Of a DNA stretch of 64,000 nucleotides, positions 46,867 to 59,215 are shown piece by piece (position 1 is the first letter of the stretch; every line of letters starts with the position of its first letter). A program made the translations under genes and the position numbers. Source of the DNA: Neurospora crassa OR74A (taxonomy: Eukaryota; Ascomycota; Sordariomycetes; Sordariales; Sordariaceae); NCBI RefSeq assembly GCF_000182925.2, contig NC_026505.1, forward strand, positions 124,001 to 188,000, written 5' to 3'. Under the pieces are notes generated by a model. The model saw only the letters and a program-made list of their open reading frames with translations, was not told where the DNA came from and made no database searches.

Positions 46867-49847
46867 GACCAAGGAGGCGCCATTGCCGCCCTCCCACCCA
46901 CACCATCTAATTTGCCTCTATGGTATGCTTGTTGCACAGAAGAGGGCTGCCATCGGTGTCTTGACCCCTGAGATCAATGCCCAATGCCGCCCTCCTCCAA
47001 GTAGTGTACACACCATCATGTGCACCCGCCCTCTAGACGCCGAACTTCAATTCGCATGGCTTCGCGTCTTCCGTGTCTCGTCCCGATATTGCCTTCCATG
47101 CCGGGGAGGGCGGGCAAGAGCAATGAGAGGTCAATTGCGAGTCAATGACAGTCCGGGATACCCGTACCAAGACCTGTTGCAAAACCGCAAAATACCTTTC
47201 TACAATCGGTGGTTGGTTGGTTGGTGATTGTTCTGTGATCTTCCGGGGTCCTGACAGGCCTGGGATGGATGGAAAACGACATGGAGGGGGGGGGCATTGA
47301 GAGGGGGAAAATGGAAGGTGGAAGGCGATTATGCTTGCGAATGCTTGGCGTATCTGTGTACATTTGTATGCATAAGATACTACATTTACATATGCGGTTG
47401 AGTGGTACAGTACCAGTCGTGCAGACGCGCGTTACATTGTCGATAATGTGGTGAGAATGGAAATGGAATCTCGCCCGTGGCCGATGAGTCGTCGCCGTTG
47501 GTGAGATACCTAGGTAAGGTACACTGTAGTGTGTAGATACCTACTGTACTGTAGTCTGGAGACACTCACTGGACGCGTACCCGTGGGGGATGAGGTTGTG
47601 GCCTTTTTGCCCGAGATACTAACATACAACCAATACCCACCTTTTCTTGCGTGGTGGTCGTTGATAATACTTTGTTCGCGCGTCCGTGGATTGCCCCTCC
47701 TTCCTAATTTCGCCCATTTTCACCCCATTTTCATGCAAACACTGTAACTCACGGAGGGGTCGATGGGTGCATGTGTTATCCTGGCAGCCAGGAAAACCCC
47801 GTCGGTATCAAATCTCCGATCATCAATGCTCCCCCAGAACGGCACAAATGCACATTTCCTGGCGGTGGTTGGTGTCTACGTGGCAGAGACACCCCCCCGG
47901 CACCAAAGGACCCTTGTCGTATGAGGCTTGCCTCGCTGCCGGTTCGGTTCCCTGTCTGTCTGACGGACTTCCTGACTGTAGACTGGAGACTGACTGACTG
48001 CCCGAGAGCCCCCATTTTCCGACCAGCAGCCTTTACAACTAACAGACACCCTCTATCCCTGTGGCTGTTCTGTTAGTGGAAAGCGAGGTAAACAACACAA
48101 CTTGAAGAACCCCAGTTACTGGTCGAGGTTTGCAAGTGTTTGTTCTTGCAAGGGCTTTCCGATGACAGCACTCACAAGAGCGAATAACCGGGCGAAATGA
48201 AACATCGCGGTGGAGTGGACTTGTTTACCTCTTGCCTTTTTTGCCTCTGAAACCTGTCGACATTGACAATTGGGGTTCTTTCCAAGAAGTGGCGTTGGTA
48301 GAGGTACTGTACGAAGCGCCTGCCACACGCGTGGGGTCCTTTATTTTCTCACAAAACGGAAACTCGAGCTCACGCGGTGCCGCCAGCGACTGACAGTTGC
48401 AGCTCGCTTGAGCAGACCGTACATGAGGCCCTTGCACCCCAGCATCCAGTCAACATCGTCGGCGAGGGTCTCACTCTCTGACTGCTGGGAACGATTGGTA
48501 AGATGTCAAGAACCCATGGCGGGGCTGGTTCCCGATTCGAAAGACAAGCTGGTTCTCATTGGCTGTCTGGGGCATGTCTTGGCTCCACCCCTAGCTTTGG
48601 TGTGCTTGCGTTAGGCTGCTCCACTCTTGAGAGAGTCGGTGGTGCATCCGTCAACGAGGGAACGAGTCCTTTTCGACGACGCGAGAGGCAGCGACCAAGC
48701 GACTGGACTGGTGGTGCTCCTCCTTCCACTCACTCCCGTCTTTCCTCCATGAGTCCATAGTCCGAGGTCCAGTCTCCTCCTCCCACTTTTCTCGTCATTC
48801 CAGTCTCCCGAAGCTCCGGACCACGGGTCGTCGACAAGAGGCCAGTCATTGCCTAGGCCGACTACCTAGACTAGTCCATAGCGTCTGCTCATCTCTTCAC
48901 TCTCTTTGGCTGTCGTCTTTATATCCTTCGTTTCATTGTGGCGATCTTGGTCCAGATAAGTACACACTACTCCTGTGCGTGGCGGTGGTGAACATGGGAT
49001 CATGATGCTCGCAAGCGGTCGACCTTCGGATGTAATGCATGGCAGCGACAAGGAGCGATGAAAGATGAGAGATCACATATACATACCGCATACAGGGCGG
49101 CCTGTGAGAGGGCCGACGAGGACCATACAAGACAGAGTGATGGCCGCACGCTTAGACAATGTGGCTCCCCTACATGTCGCTCCCATGCTGGCCGCCGCTG
49201 TCGTGGGCCAACCCAGAGTCGGGGATAGAGACTACCAGAGGCTACTTGGGCACGCTATCGACTATACGGATCTGTTCGGCACTGAATGTGGGCGTGGTGG
49301 GCGTCCTTCGCAGTAAGCGGACGCGTTAGTGGGCGGGATTGACGCCTAACCCGCAAAAGGGCGATCCCAAATGATAAGGAACTTTGCCATGATAAAAGCT
49401 GCTTCTCCATCCTCTTCTCGGGCAAACTCCTTTTTTTATTTTTATTTTGATATCAGCAAGATTCACATCGCGACCACGAGATACAACCCCCCCCCACCCG
49501 CTTTGTACACACTAGAGATCACCATCTCCCCATCCGGTCCCCATCCATCAAACCATACCAAGGAGGGGGCCCATCGACTAGCTAGGAAGTGACCTCGAGA
49601 TACCAGGAAAACAAACCGGTTCTACGTCACCGCCGAAGCCGCAGCAGCCGCATTATTATCTTTTTTTTCCCTTCATTTTATTTGATTTTATCTTGTTTTT
49701 CCGAGAAATAGGATCCCGCCATCCAGTTCGGTCCATTCCGAGAGTGTCACTCATTCCCCCGCTAGTTCCAAAGCATCATACGCAGTACATACCTCCCGGT
49801 CTACATACCCCCCCCCTCACGACCTCTGTCGCGCCAAATTAATCGGC

Positions 49848-51912
49848 ATGGCTCGCAAAAAGAAGTCCAGCTCCACCAAGACCCCCGGTCTCCCTGGCCA
49901 ACCCCAGACGCAGGGTCACCTCTCGACGGTCCCCAAAAAGGTCCCCATCGACCACCGTCCCGAGACTTCGTAAGTAGAGCCTCATCCATCTCTCTTCACT
50001 TTTTTTTTATATCATCCACCTCCCTCCCTCACTAGACATTGCACACTATCATCCTAGTGTAGCATCCACATCACACACATCCTTCACAATGCTAACAACA
50101 ACACACAGTCCATATGCCAGCCCGGCATGCAACCTCCCCTTCGCCAGCCCTATGGTGGTTGCCCTTGATGTCCTCAAGAACAAGGCCCCCAAGCTCTATG
50201 CCGCCTACGACAGCCAGAGCCCAGAACTCCCAACCGTTTCCGAGGAGATTGGCCATGTCATCGTCCACTACCTCTACACCAACAAGTACGAGTCTCTCAA
50301 GCCTGTGGGTGCCGATAAGCTGGCCAAGCAAATAGTCGAGCTCAAGACGGCCATCAAGGTCTACATCTTGGCCCGTGCCTACGAGCTCCCCGACCTTGTT
50401 CGTCTTGCCGAGCGTAACATTGAGAAGTTTGGCGATGGCATGGCCCTTCCCACCCTCCTTGAGGTCGCCAGTGACGCGTACCCGAGCCTTGTCGACACCG
50501 ACCAGTGGTTCATCGGCTACCTCAAGAAGCGTATCAGACTCCACCTCAACGATGCCAGCTCCCTCCTCGGCACCGATCTCTTGAACCGCCTCAGCCACAT
50601 CCTTTCCCCCAACAAGATCCTGCTCAGGATCGTTCTCGAGGTCTGCTGCGAGCAGATGACCAACCCCAAGCAGGGCCTTGCCAGCCCCATCACCACCGCC
50701 GAGTCCTCCCGAGCCACCTCGAGGACAAGGGATGTCTCTCAAGACGAACGCAAGCAGTCTCCTCTCGCCGAGGAGGCCACCCCTGAGGTCCAGGCTCTTG
50801 AGGTCGAGGCCGAGCCTGAGCAGGCTCAAGTTGAGGTCAACAGGGCTCCATCTGAGCTCGAGGCCGAAACGGTCCCCGAGTCCGAGGTTCGTGAACTGTT
50901 TGATGATGACACTTCTGAGTCGGACCTTGAGGCTAAGACTGAGACACAGGTCGTCGCTGCCGTTGTGCCCAAGAGCGAGACCAAGGCCGAGCTTCACGGT
51001 CGTGACCGCAAGGATTCCGGCAAGGAGCTCAGTGACGAGCTTCCCATCACCCTCAGCACTGAGCCCGTCATCAAGGAGCTCGACGCTGCTTCTCATGACC
51101 TCCCTTACCGCCCTCGCGTCAACCGGGAAGCCGACTCTGGCTTCTGGGAGCCTACTACTCCTGGCGAGGCTGAGGCCAGCAAGCGGCACAGCTTCTTGGA
51201 GCTGCAGTCTGCTCCTGGCGTTTCCGAGCTTGCGGCTGACTCCGAAGAGGATGCCAAGCAGGACAAGGGCAAGGCCGTCGACGCCGAGACCGAGTACCTC
51301 CACCTTTCGGCCATTCCCGAGAGCGGCGAGACGGTTGTCGAGTCCACCACTGAGGATGCGCTCAAGATCTCTCAGGAGGCTGCCGTTGAGGAGGATGGCG
51401 AACCCCAGACTACAGAGAAGGTAGAACCGAATCCTGATTGTCCAGAACAAGAAGCACGACTAACACGCTACCAACAGGCTGAGACCACACCTGCTGACAA
51501 TGAAGTCGACTCCGCCGATGTACCTGAGCAACAGCTCAGCGATGCCGCCGCCGAGAGGCAGGACGAGGCGCAGCATGAGCATGAGTCATCACCAATCGCC
51601 CTACGTGATGCCGCAAAGTCCGTTGTCTCCTTCGCGGTCAGCGACGACCAAAAGGCGGAATTCGGTGTCCTCCAAGAACCCCGGACCGTTGGTGCCGATG
51701 CGGAGACCAAGTCCACCGCCGGCGACCGCACCGGCGCCGAGCCCGCCGAGTCCGCTCTTGTATCAGCTCCAAAGGTTTCGTCGAAGATAGATGTCTCGGA
51801 CAAGACCGAGGAGCTGAACGGCGCCGTCCACCCTGGCATGAACCCCAGGTCCAAGAGCTGGAAGAGGAGACTGAGCATGCGCGTGCCGGTCCTCTTTGGT
51901 CGCGGCATGTGA
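49848..51912 (+). CDS. BTB/POZ-domain protein with acidic C-terminal half
   Basis: Exons 49848-49969 and 50109-51912, intron GTAAGT...ACACAG, phase kept at a Ser codon. With everything else retained the product is 641 aa. The N-terminus MARKKKSSSTKTPG is basic. A BTB-like fold follows (about residues 40-200): CNLPFASPMVVALDVLKNKA, then HVIVHYLYTNKYESL and ILARAYELPDLVRLAERNIE, the typical 'drops to a new strand, Tyr-rich helix, YxLA.KYxLxxL' order of fungal BTB proteins. The rest is Glu/Ala/Ser-rich and repetitive. BTB domains dimerise and some recruit cullin-3; no partner domain is visible here, so the role is open. Segment 51421-51477 looks like a second, stop-free intron of 57 nt; if removed the protein is 622 aa. 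Confidence 0.85.
51421..51477 (+). other. possible in-frame intron (exitron-like) in the BTB gene
   Basis: Donor GTAGAA after AAG, branch-like GACTAAC, acceptor CCAACAG. The length is 57 nt, a multiple of three with no stop, so both spliced and retained forms encode protein. Confidence 0.55.
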
Positions 51913-53280
51913 CTTTCTTCGTGCATTGATCATGACGATGTTGCGGATGATGATGTTGATGATTGCAACGAATTGAGGGTGTTGCCGCCTAGGAGGAGGA
52001 GATGAATGAACGCTGATGGACATGACGATGAACATCACATCTCCCTCTCTCTCCCCCCTGGTGGTGAAGGATGCTGTACTATTTTCCTCTTTTTCTTCTC
52101 TGTCTACGGTTCTTTCCTATGAGCGATGATCGCAGCGTGGTTGGGCTGCCGTTTGGTGTTTTGATCTCATCTTGTTGTTGTTGTTGGGGCATGGCATATG
52201 CATCTCTGCTTGTTTGTTGTTGCGGCTGCGGTTGCTTTTTCCAGTTTTTGGATTTCGTATATCCATGGGCATCGGGCGTTTTAAGGATCATCTTTTTCCT
52301 ATTTGGTCGGTCGTTTGGAATTAGATATCCACAATCTTTTTTGCGCGCACTTTGAAGGTTCCATGGTCATTTGATGAAGGTGAAGGTGAAGATGAAAGAT
52401 GAAGATAGCTACCTGAGTGATTTACATGCACAAGTCTGTTTGGCAAGGAGTTCTTTTCGCGTTTGCTTCCATTTCCCATTTTCTGCATTTTCAGTTTCAT
52501 TTCCATGAAGGCGGCATCGACCTAGATTGGCACTTTGACTGCCTCAGAGCAGATCACGTTACGAGCGCTGGAAGGACAAAATACCTTTACATTACCCGAC
52601 AGATACCACATGGCGAAAAGACCTCAATGATACCTACCTAATATCCAAAAATCTCGGAATGAGCAGGCACTTCAGTTGCTTTGTTTCCATCCATTGTGTT
52701 GTTGGTGATGTTGCTTTTGAAACGGTGTTTTGAGATGCTAGAAACAAGTACCTACCAGCAGTCTTGAGAGATCTCGATGATGAACCAAGACAACACACAA
52801 TGAGACAGTCTGTCTGGTGGCAGATATCTTGTGTTGTCAGCTGATCACCAAGGTTGTTGGCCATTGAGGTTCACAAACAGCGGAGACCTGATCGAGGTAA
52901 GGTGTCATTTGGATGGACCTCCTAGACCCCGCTGTTAGGGGTGTGGTTATGTATAGGGCTGGCTGGTGAGCATTGAACATACCTATGGAGAAGTGGGGGG
53001 GGGGGTTCCATTCGACCCGCTGTGGGAGGACGGCACGCAGATTCGGCAGCCGTCTCCGAGGGCCTTAGCTACAGTACCTACGGCAGTATGAAGGCCAAAC
53101 TCTATTTTTCTCCACTTTCTAGCTGCCAGTCCCGCTAACCGTACCCCTCCCACCTCTACATCCGTTTGTAACTTTATACCCTACAACCCTACACGCTCGG
53201 TTCTACATCCTACAACCACCACATCGCATCCTACAACCCAACCTATCATATAACATTCTACGTCGGGCAATAGCGACATC
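51913..53280. other. 3' region of the BTB gene and last euchromatic DNA
   Basis: No gene. T-rich 3' flank with GTTGTTGTTG near 52170. Around 53,155-53,245 the unit CATCCTACAACC recurs imperfectly about four times just before composition shifts. Confidence 0.5.
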
Positions 53281-56200
53281 ATTATCCGCAAATATATAGC
53301 GATCCTTTATAATAAGCAGTTCCAATTCCGATGCCGAGTACAACTATTTCCCATTTGAAGCTTTCCTATAGCGCGGCCGTACCTTAAACAACCCAGCAAT
53401 AAAATAGGAACCTAATATAAGTAATAAAGAAGTAACCGCCTACCTAATCGAGCAAGTCCGAACTTATTCGTTTAATAATACTATTACTATTTTATATTAA
53501 TTCGTAATAATTAGTAGTAATACTAAATATTAAGTAGGTATATTATATATAATTTATTTAGATTTTATTTAATTGAAACTAATATTACTTAAAGAATATC
53601 TAACGCCTTTAAAAGAGTAAAATTATTTTTAATAGTAAGTAGAAAACGATTATTAAATTTACTTATAATATAATTATTAAAGCTATAGTAATTGTTATCT
53701 ACCTATTTACTAATACGAAGTATATAGAGAAATATTCGTAATATAAAAATAGTAGAAGCTATAGGCCCTTAAATATATATTTCGTTCCGACCGAGCCCTA
53801 TATTACGAAAGGCGCTTATATTAATTATTAGTACTAAGAATATAATAGTAATTATATATATTGTAAGAATATATATAATTATAATTGACGTATATGTAAT
53901 AGATATATTCTAACGCTAGAGTAGTAAAGGAAGAGTATAATAAGTAAAAAATGAGGCGGGAAATAGTAGAGTAGAAGGGTTTAACGGATAAGGATATTAA
54001 GGGATTAATAACTAGTAAAATTCGGAGGATATTAAAAATTTACGACGACGAATTGTAGAAGCGTAAATAGAAGAGGTAATATAGTATTAGTTGGTAATAA
54101 TAGGTAACGGGTAGTAATTATTCGTATGGAAATTGAAATTTCAGCAGTACATTCTTATTCAATATTTAAATTTTGAATTCTTTGTCGTGATGCCTTTTGT
54201 TATTGATTGTAAATGACTTTCTTGAAAAAAGAAAAAGAAGAAAAAAAAATTGGAAAAAAAAGAAGAAAAAAAAATTGGAAAAAAAAAAATAAAAAAAAAT
54301 GGAAAAAAAAAAATAAAAAAAATGGAAATAAAAAAAAAAATTAAATTTTAAAAAAAAAGAAAAAAAATTTAAAAAAAAATTTTAAAAAATATTTTTTTAA
54401 AAAATTTTTTTTTTTTAATTTTTTACTATAAAAGAAAAACTTCAAAAATAATAATGGTATTTAATATAAAATAATATTAAGACTTTTAAATATAAACTTT
54501 ATCTACTTTTTAATAAATATTTTAATAATTTCTTTTATTAATAATAACTTATAATAAGTAAAAGAATTAAAATAATAATTTTCAAAAATAATTATTCTAT
54601 ATAATAATATTTATTAATTCAAATAATATTTATTATAAAAATAATGAAAGACGAATACTATATAGGGTTATATATATATTTTACATTATAGAGTAAAGGG
54701 GTAAAAAGAATTCTTTATATTTCTATAACATTTTAAATACGTTTATATAAATACTTCCTTCTATTTTATTTTTATATAAGAATTATATTCTTATATCTTT
54801 TTAATACTTCTACCTTTTTAAAGTCTTTAATTAGGAAAGGTCGTATTATTAGAATTTAAATATATAAGTAAAATAGTATAATTTAATTGACTGTGTAATA
54901 GAATTATTTATAAATTCTATTAAGAGTTTATTATTCGTATAAAGATTAATAACTTTTATTATTTATTTTGAAATTTCCTTATTATGATTTTATATATACT
55001 AATTATAATTATAAATAAAAATGAACGTTATTTCTTTTAAAGAAATATTAAATATAATTTAAATTTAAATTTCCTTTTATTATCTATAGTTATTAGATAA
55101 TTTAGAGTTTTAAAATAAAAATATTACTATAAACTCTAGTAATACAAAGGAATATATTAAATATTATATATTATAAACTTATATAATTTTATATATAAAA
55201 GAGTATATTAATATTATTTTTTAATAAGTAGATAGAATAAGAAAAAAACTTTCAAGAAATATTACTTATTCTAATACTATTAAATTATCTTCCTAAATAT
55301 TATATATAATTACTAAATATAATTAATATATTAATAAAATAAAAGAACTTATTTTAATAATATTTATATTAGTATATAAGCTATATATTAATAGTAATTA
55401 AAGGAAGAAAAATTAATATAATAATTTAATATGAAATATTATATATATATATAAATACTATAATAACTCTCTTTATAATAAATAAGTAAAATAGTAATTT
55501 TATTCGAAATTTAAATTATTACAAAGTATATTTATATATATAGTTCTCTTTTATATTTTGTATAGATTTATTATTATATAATAATAGGCATTTTTCCATA
55601 TTGAATATATTCTTTTAAATTATAATTTAAAACTTATATATATTATTAAACATATTATAAAATTAATAATCTTAAAACTACCTAATGTATATTTAGCCTT
55701 TATAATATTTACTTTTATTTATTTAAATTTAAATTTTATATACTTTCTATTATATAAGTAATCAAAAATTTTTAAAATTAAATAAATACTTTAAGAATTT
55801 TATAAGAGTCTTATAAAAGATTCGTATATTAATAGAATAATAGTATATACAAGTTTATTACTTAATTTTAAAGAATATCCTTTTTAACTTCTTTATATTT
55901 ACTTATTTTCTATAAAATTATAATAAAACCCAAATAATAATATTATAATATTATATTTTTAGACTTTAAATTTTTACTTTTAAAAAAAATTTATATTAAT
56001 ATTTTCAATAAAATAATAAGAAGTTGTATAACAGTATAATAATAATAAAATATATACAAAAGAATTGAAATTAGTAAATATATTACAACCTTCCCTTTCC
56101 TATTCTAACCCCCCCTCTTACCCCCCCCCCTTACTATCCTTCTTACAACATTTTATCCTTTCTTCTTAAATATACTCTATATCCAAGCTTTTCTTCCTAT

Positions 56201-56839
56201 ATAAGCCCTACTATCTACTAACTAACGTTATTTCTTTTCGTCTCTTCCTCTTCATTCTTTTTACACTCATTCAATACAATACTATAAGTAGTATATAACT
56301 TCAAAGACTATCTTATATAGTTAAAAACTATATATAAGAATAAAACTCTAATAAATATAATTCTCATAAGACTCCTTAAAGATCATAGTATTAGTGCTTC
56401 ACCAAACTCTCTTTATATATTTTTCCGTAGATATAGTATTAGTCCTAAATAATAACGAATATAATATTCGGAGGAATTAAATATAAGAATTGAAAAATTC
56501 TTCTTTAAAATATTACTAACTAATAACAACTTTATTCGGAAATTTAATATAAAAGGCTTTACTATTACGAAGCATAGAATTAAAACAATCTAATACAATT
56601 TAGATCTCTATAAACGATTTAATTAAACTACAATTAATATCTAATTCGATAAACTTCGGGAGATATTCCTATTTATTAAAGACAACAAAAACAAAATAGC
56701 CCTAAAATATTTAAATTAATAGCAACTCTTCTATTATACTTAGCAATAGTTCTATATCTATATTCCTATATATAAACTATAAAACTTCTATAAATAACTT
56801 TACCCTAAAGAGAACAAGGAGCGTTTAAAATAAATAAAA
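53281..56839. other. extremely AT-rich RIP-type heterochromatin
   Basis: Almost only A and T, TA-rich and poor in CA/TG, as expected after RIP. It contains an A-rich low-complexity block (54215-54420) and an odd pair of C runs at 56108-56130. No readable protein; any element here is decayed beyond recognition by eye. Confidence 0.75.
54215..54420. repeat. A-rich low-complexity block
   Basis: Repeated AAAAAAAAATTGG / AAAATGG-type units that drift into AAAATTTT. Confidence 0.85.
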
Positions 56840-57600
56840 AAGAGAAAGGGAGGGTGGACTACGCTTAAGCCGAATTATATATAGTATATCGACGGTTACT
56901 ACAAATTGTAGCCCTTCGGAATCGAAATCTATATAGGAATAGATACCTACTCTCGATATATTACTTAAATCTATATTGGAGTCTCAGCACTAACGGAACG
57001 AACTCTTCTTAAATAATAAATTAAGATTATTAAATAAACGAAACGAATACCTTTAATTATATAAGCGGACCGAGGAAAGGAAGTAGTCTTACTTAGAGGA
57101 TATTATTAGTAGCTATTTCGTAAATTAATAGTAATGCGTTTATTAATATTAAGGAGGGCTGCTATTAATTGTATTGAAATTATAAAGTATAGGGAGGATC
57201 TGTAAAATAATATTATTTATATTATTGGACTAGATTAATAAGGATTGCCTATATATAGAACTAATATAATATTCTTATTAAACTATTATTAATTATATTT
57301 AAGAAGTATTAATAATTAGCGGATTGAAATTTAATAAAAGCGGCTCCAAGACGGTAAAATACTATATTAGATAGTAAGTACGCCTATATCGTATATAATT
57401 ATCCTTAATTTTATAGGATTAATATAAATTTTATATAATTAATATACTAATATATACGAAGAATATTTTAATATACTATATAAGGATTATAACTTCCAAT
57501 ATATCAACGTACCGGACCGTATTACTATACTCTTTATCTTTATAATACAAATCCAGCGAAATGTCTATAAATTTGTATATTAGTAGAATGCCTATATAAT
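56840..57600 (+). mobile_element. RIP-decayed integrase-like domain
   Basis: From about 56886 one plus-strand frame reads IDGYYKL-stop-PFGIEIYIG, then IDTYSRYIT-stop-IYIGVS, further on ADRGKEVVLL, and later RRAAINCIEIIKYREDL. Aspartates at IDGY, GIDTYSRY and ADRG suit a DDE integrase core of the kind found in fungal 'integrase core' proteins. Stops are TAG/TAA where Gln or Trp codons would be expected (CAG/CAA to TAG/TAA, TGG to TAA), the signature of RIP. It is dead. Ends of the element were not found. Confidence 0.6.
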
Positions 57601-59115
57601 TCGAGCCTAGCTAAATAGAAGATATATTAAATCTAGGAAGCTATATATATTCTATTACTATCCCAATCCTTACGAAACTATAGAATATACTTGCGAGGTA
57701 AATTAGGATAAATAGTAAGTCCTTAAAAATCTAATAAATATAAACGATTTTTCCTTTTCCAAATATTTACTAGATAATATATATAAACTATACGAGAGTA
57801 TTATAGGGAATTACAATTCTAACGTTAAAAACCCTTGTAGCGTACTATATTAGAATATTTTCGTATATTTATAAAATAAGTTCCGAAATTACTATAAGGT
57901 ATAAGAAGAGTTACTTCTATATTTTATTAAATATTATACTAGTAAATTAACTATTTTATATATATGCTTAAAAGTAAATAGGATTAATTTTAATTATATT
58001 ACTAACCTTATTTATAAGGAAAATAGTAAAGTAAATACCAACCTAAATAAATATAACGGGGAAGAGGAAGGATTGGAAGATAATAATAAATAAATTCGAA
58101 TAATAAGTGGGTCTTTATATATAGAATATATAAAGATGATTTTACAATAGCTATTATTATATATAATTAATATATATTGTATTTGGATAATAATTATTGG
58201 AAGTAATTTCTATGAACTATAATAATTTTTTGGAGTTATATATAAAGCTATATATCTAGTTCAATAATAAAACTATCCTTAGAATAAATTATTCTTCCTT
58301 ATATTTTTACTATAGTTCGAATAGGTAATTAAATATCGCCCTATTAAATTTAATATCCTAGCTTTTCGAAAACCGACTATCGAAATATTATAAAAATATT
58401 TCCTACTATTTAAGAATATCTAAAATATAAAATAAAATTTATATAGGTTAATTTAATTAATAAAGAACTACTTATAGCCTCTTCCTCTATTACCCCCCCC
58501 GCTACTCTTACCCTAATTCCTCCTACCCTAGCCGCATCTATACTACTTATTCCGCCTCGTCCCCTAACTCCTATTCTTAATATACCCGCCTCCCAAAAAT
58601 TTGTACTTCCTTATAATTTAAACTTCGTTAAATATATCTAAGGCTCCTAGAAAACTAAAGATATTAGTATTAATAAAACTAAATAATAATTAACTATAGA
58701 ATTTATTATTAGTAAATAGTATTAGATATAGTATATACGAAATAACGAAGCCCCGATTACTATATACCGACTACTTATTACTAAAAGCCTTAGGGAATTA
58801 TTATACTATTAAATAGCAACGTTTTTAGAATATATAAACCTTATAGAATTTATTAAATATATTGTAGAGGTTTGTGAGATTCGCTAAATAGAACCTAATA
58901 TATACTGCAAATTTAATAATTTTCGAATTATAAATAAGAGTAATATATATAAAGACCGTTTAATCTTTATTAAGGTTTACTTTAATAATAATAAGCCCCT
59001 TTCCCTTTATTTATTAAAGAAGAAGATTCTGAAATTACTCAACTAGAAGATAGTACAAAATAATATAAGCAGGCCTTATATTATTTATCTAGTATAAAAA
59101 GACTACATTAACCAA

Positions 59116-59215
59116 NNNNNNNNNNNNNNNNNNNNNNNNNNNNNNNNNNNNNNNNNNNNNNNNNNNNNNNNNNNNNNNNNNNNNNNNNNNNNNNNNNNNN
59201 NNNNNNNNNNNNNNN
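59116..59215. other. assembly gap (100 N)
   Basis: Exactly 100 N, a placeholder length, so the true distance is unknown. Confidence 0.98.

Larger units (their letters stand above)
42411..49847. other. long gene-poor stretch
   Basis: No supportable gene in about 7.4 kb. Notable are a (TCG)n tract (44082-44112), a (GAT)n tract (45030-45051) and a long CA microsatellite (46774-46861). A 69-codon Met-Cys frame at 47021-47227 has two Cys pairs at best and is not called. Large 5' intergenic regions are usual upstream of regulatory genes in Neurospora. Confidence 0.45.

Noticed and set aside
46706-47227. 173-codon frame across the CA microsatellite
   Set aside because: Length is produced by the stop-free CA repeat (Thr-His), not by coding selection.
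50092-51450. 452-codon minus-strand frame opposite the BTB gene
   Set aside because: Mirror of a strongly biased plus-strand exon; Leu/Gly-rich with no domain.
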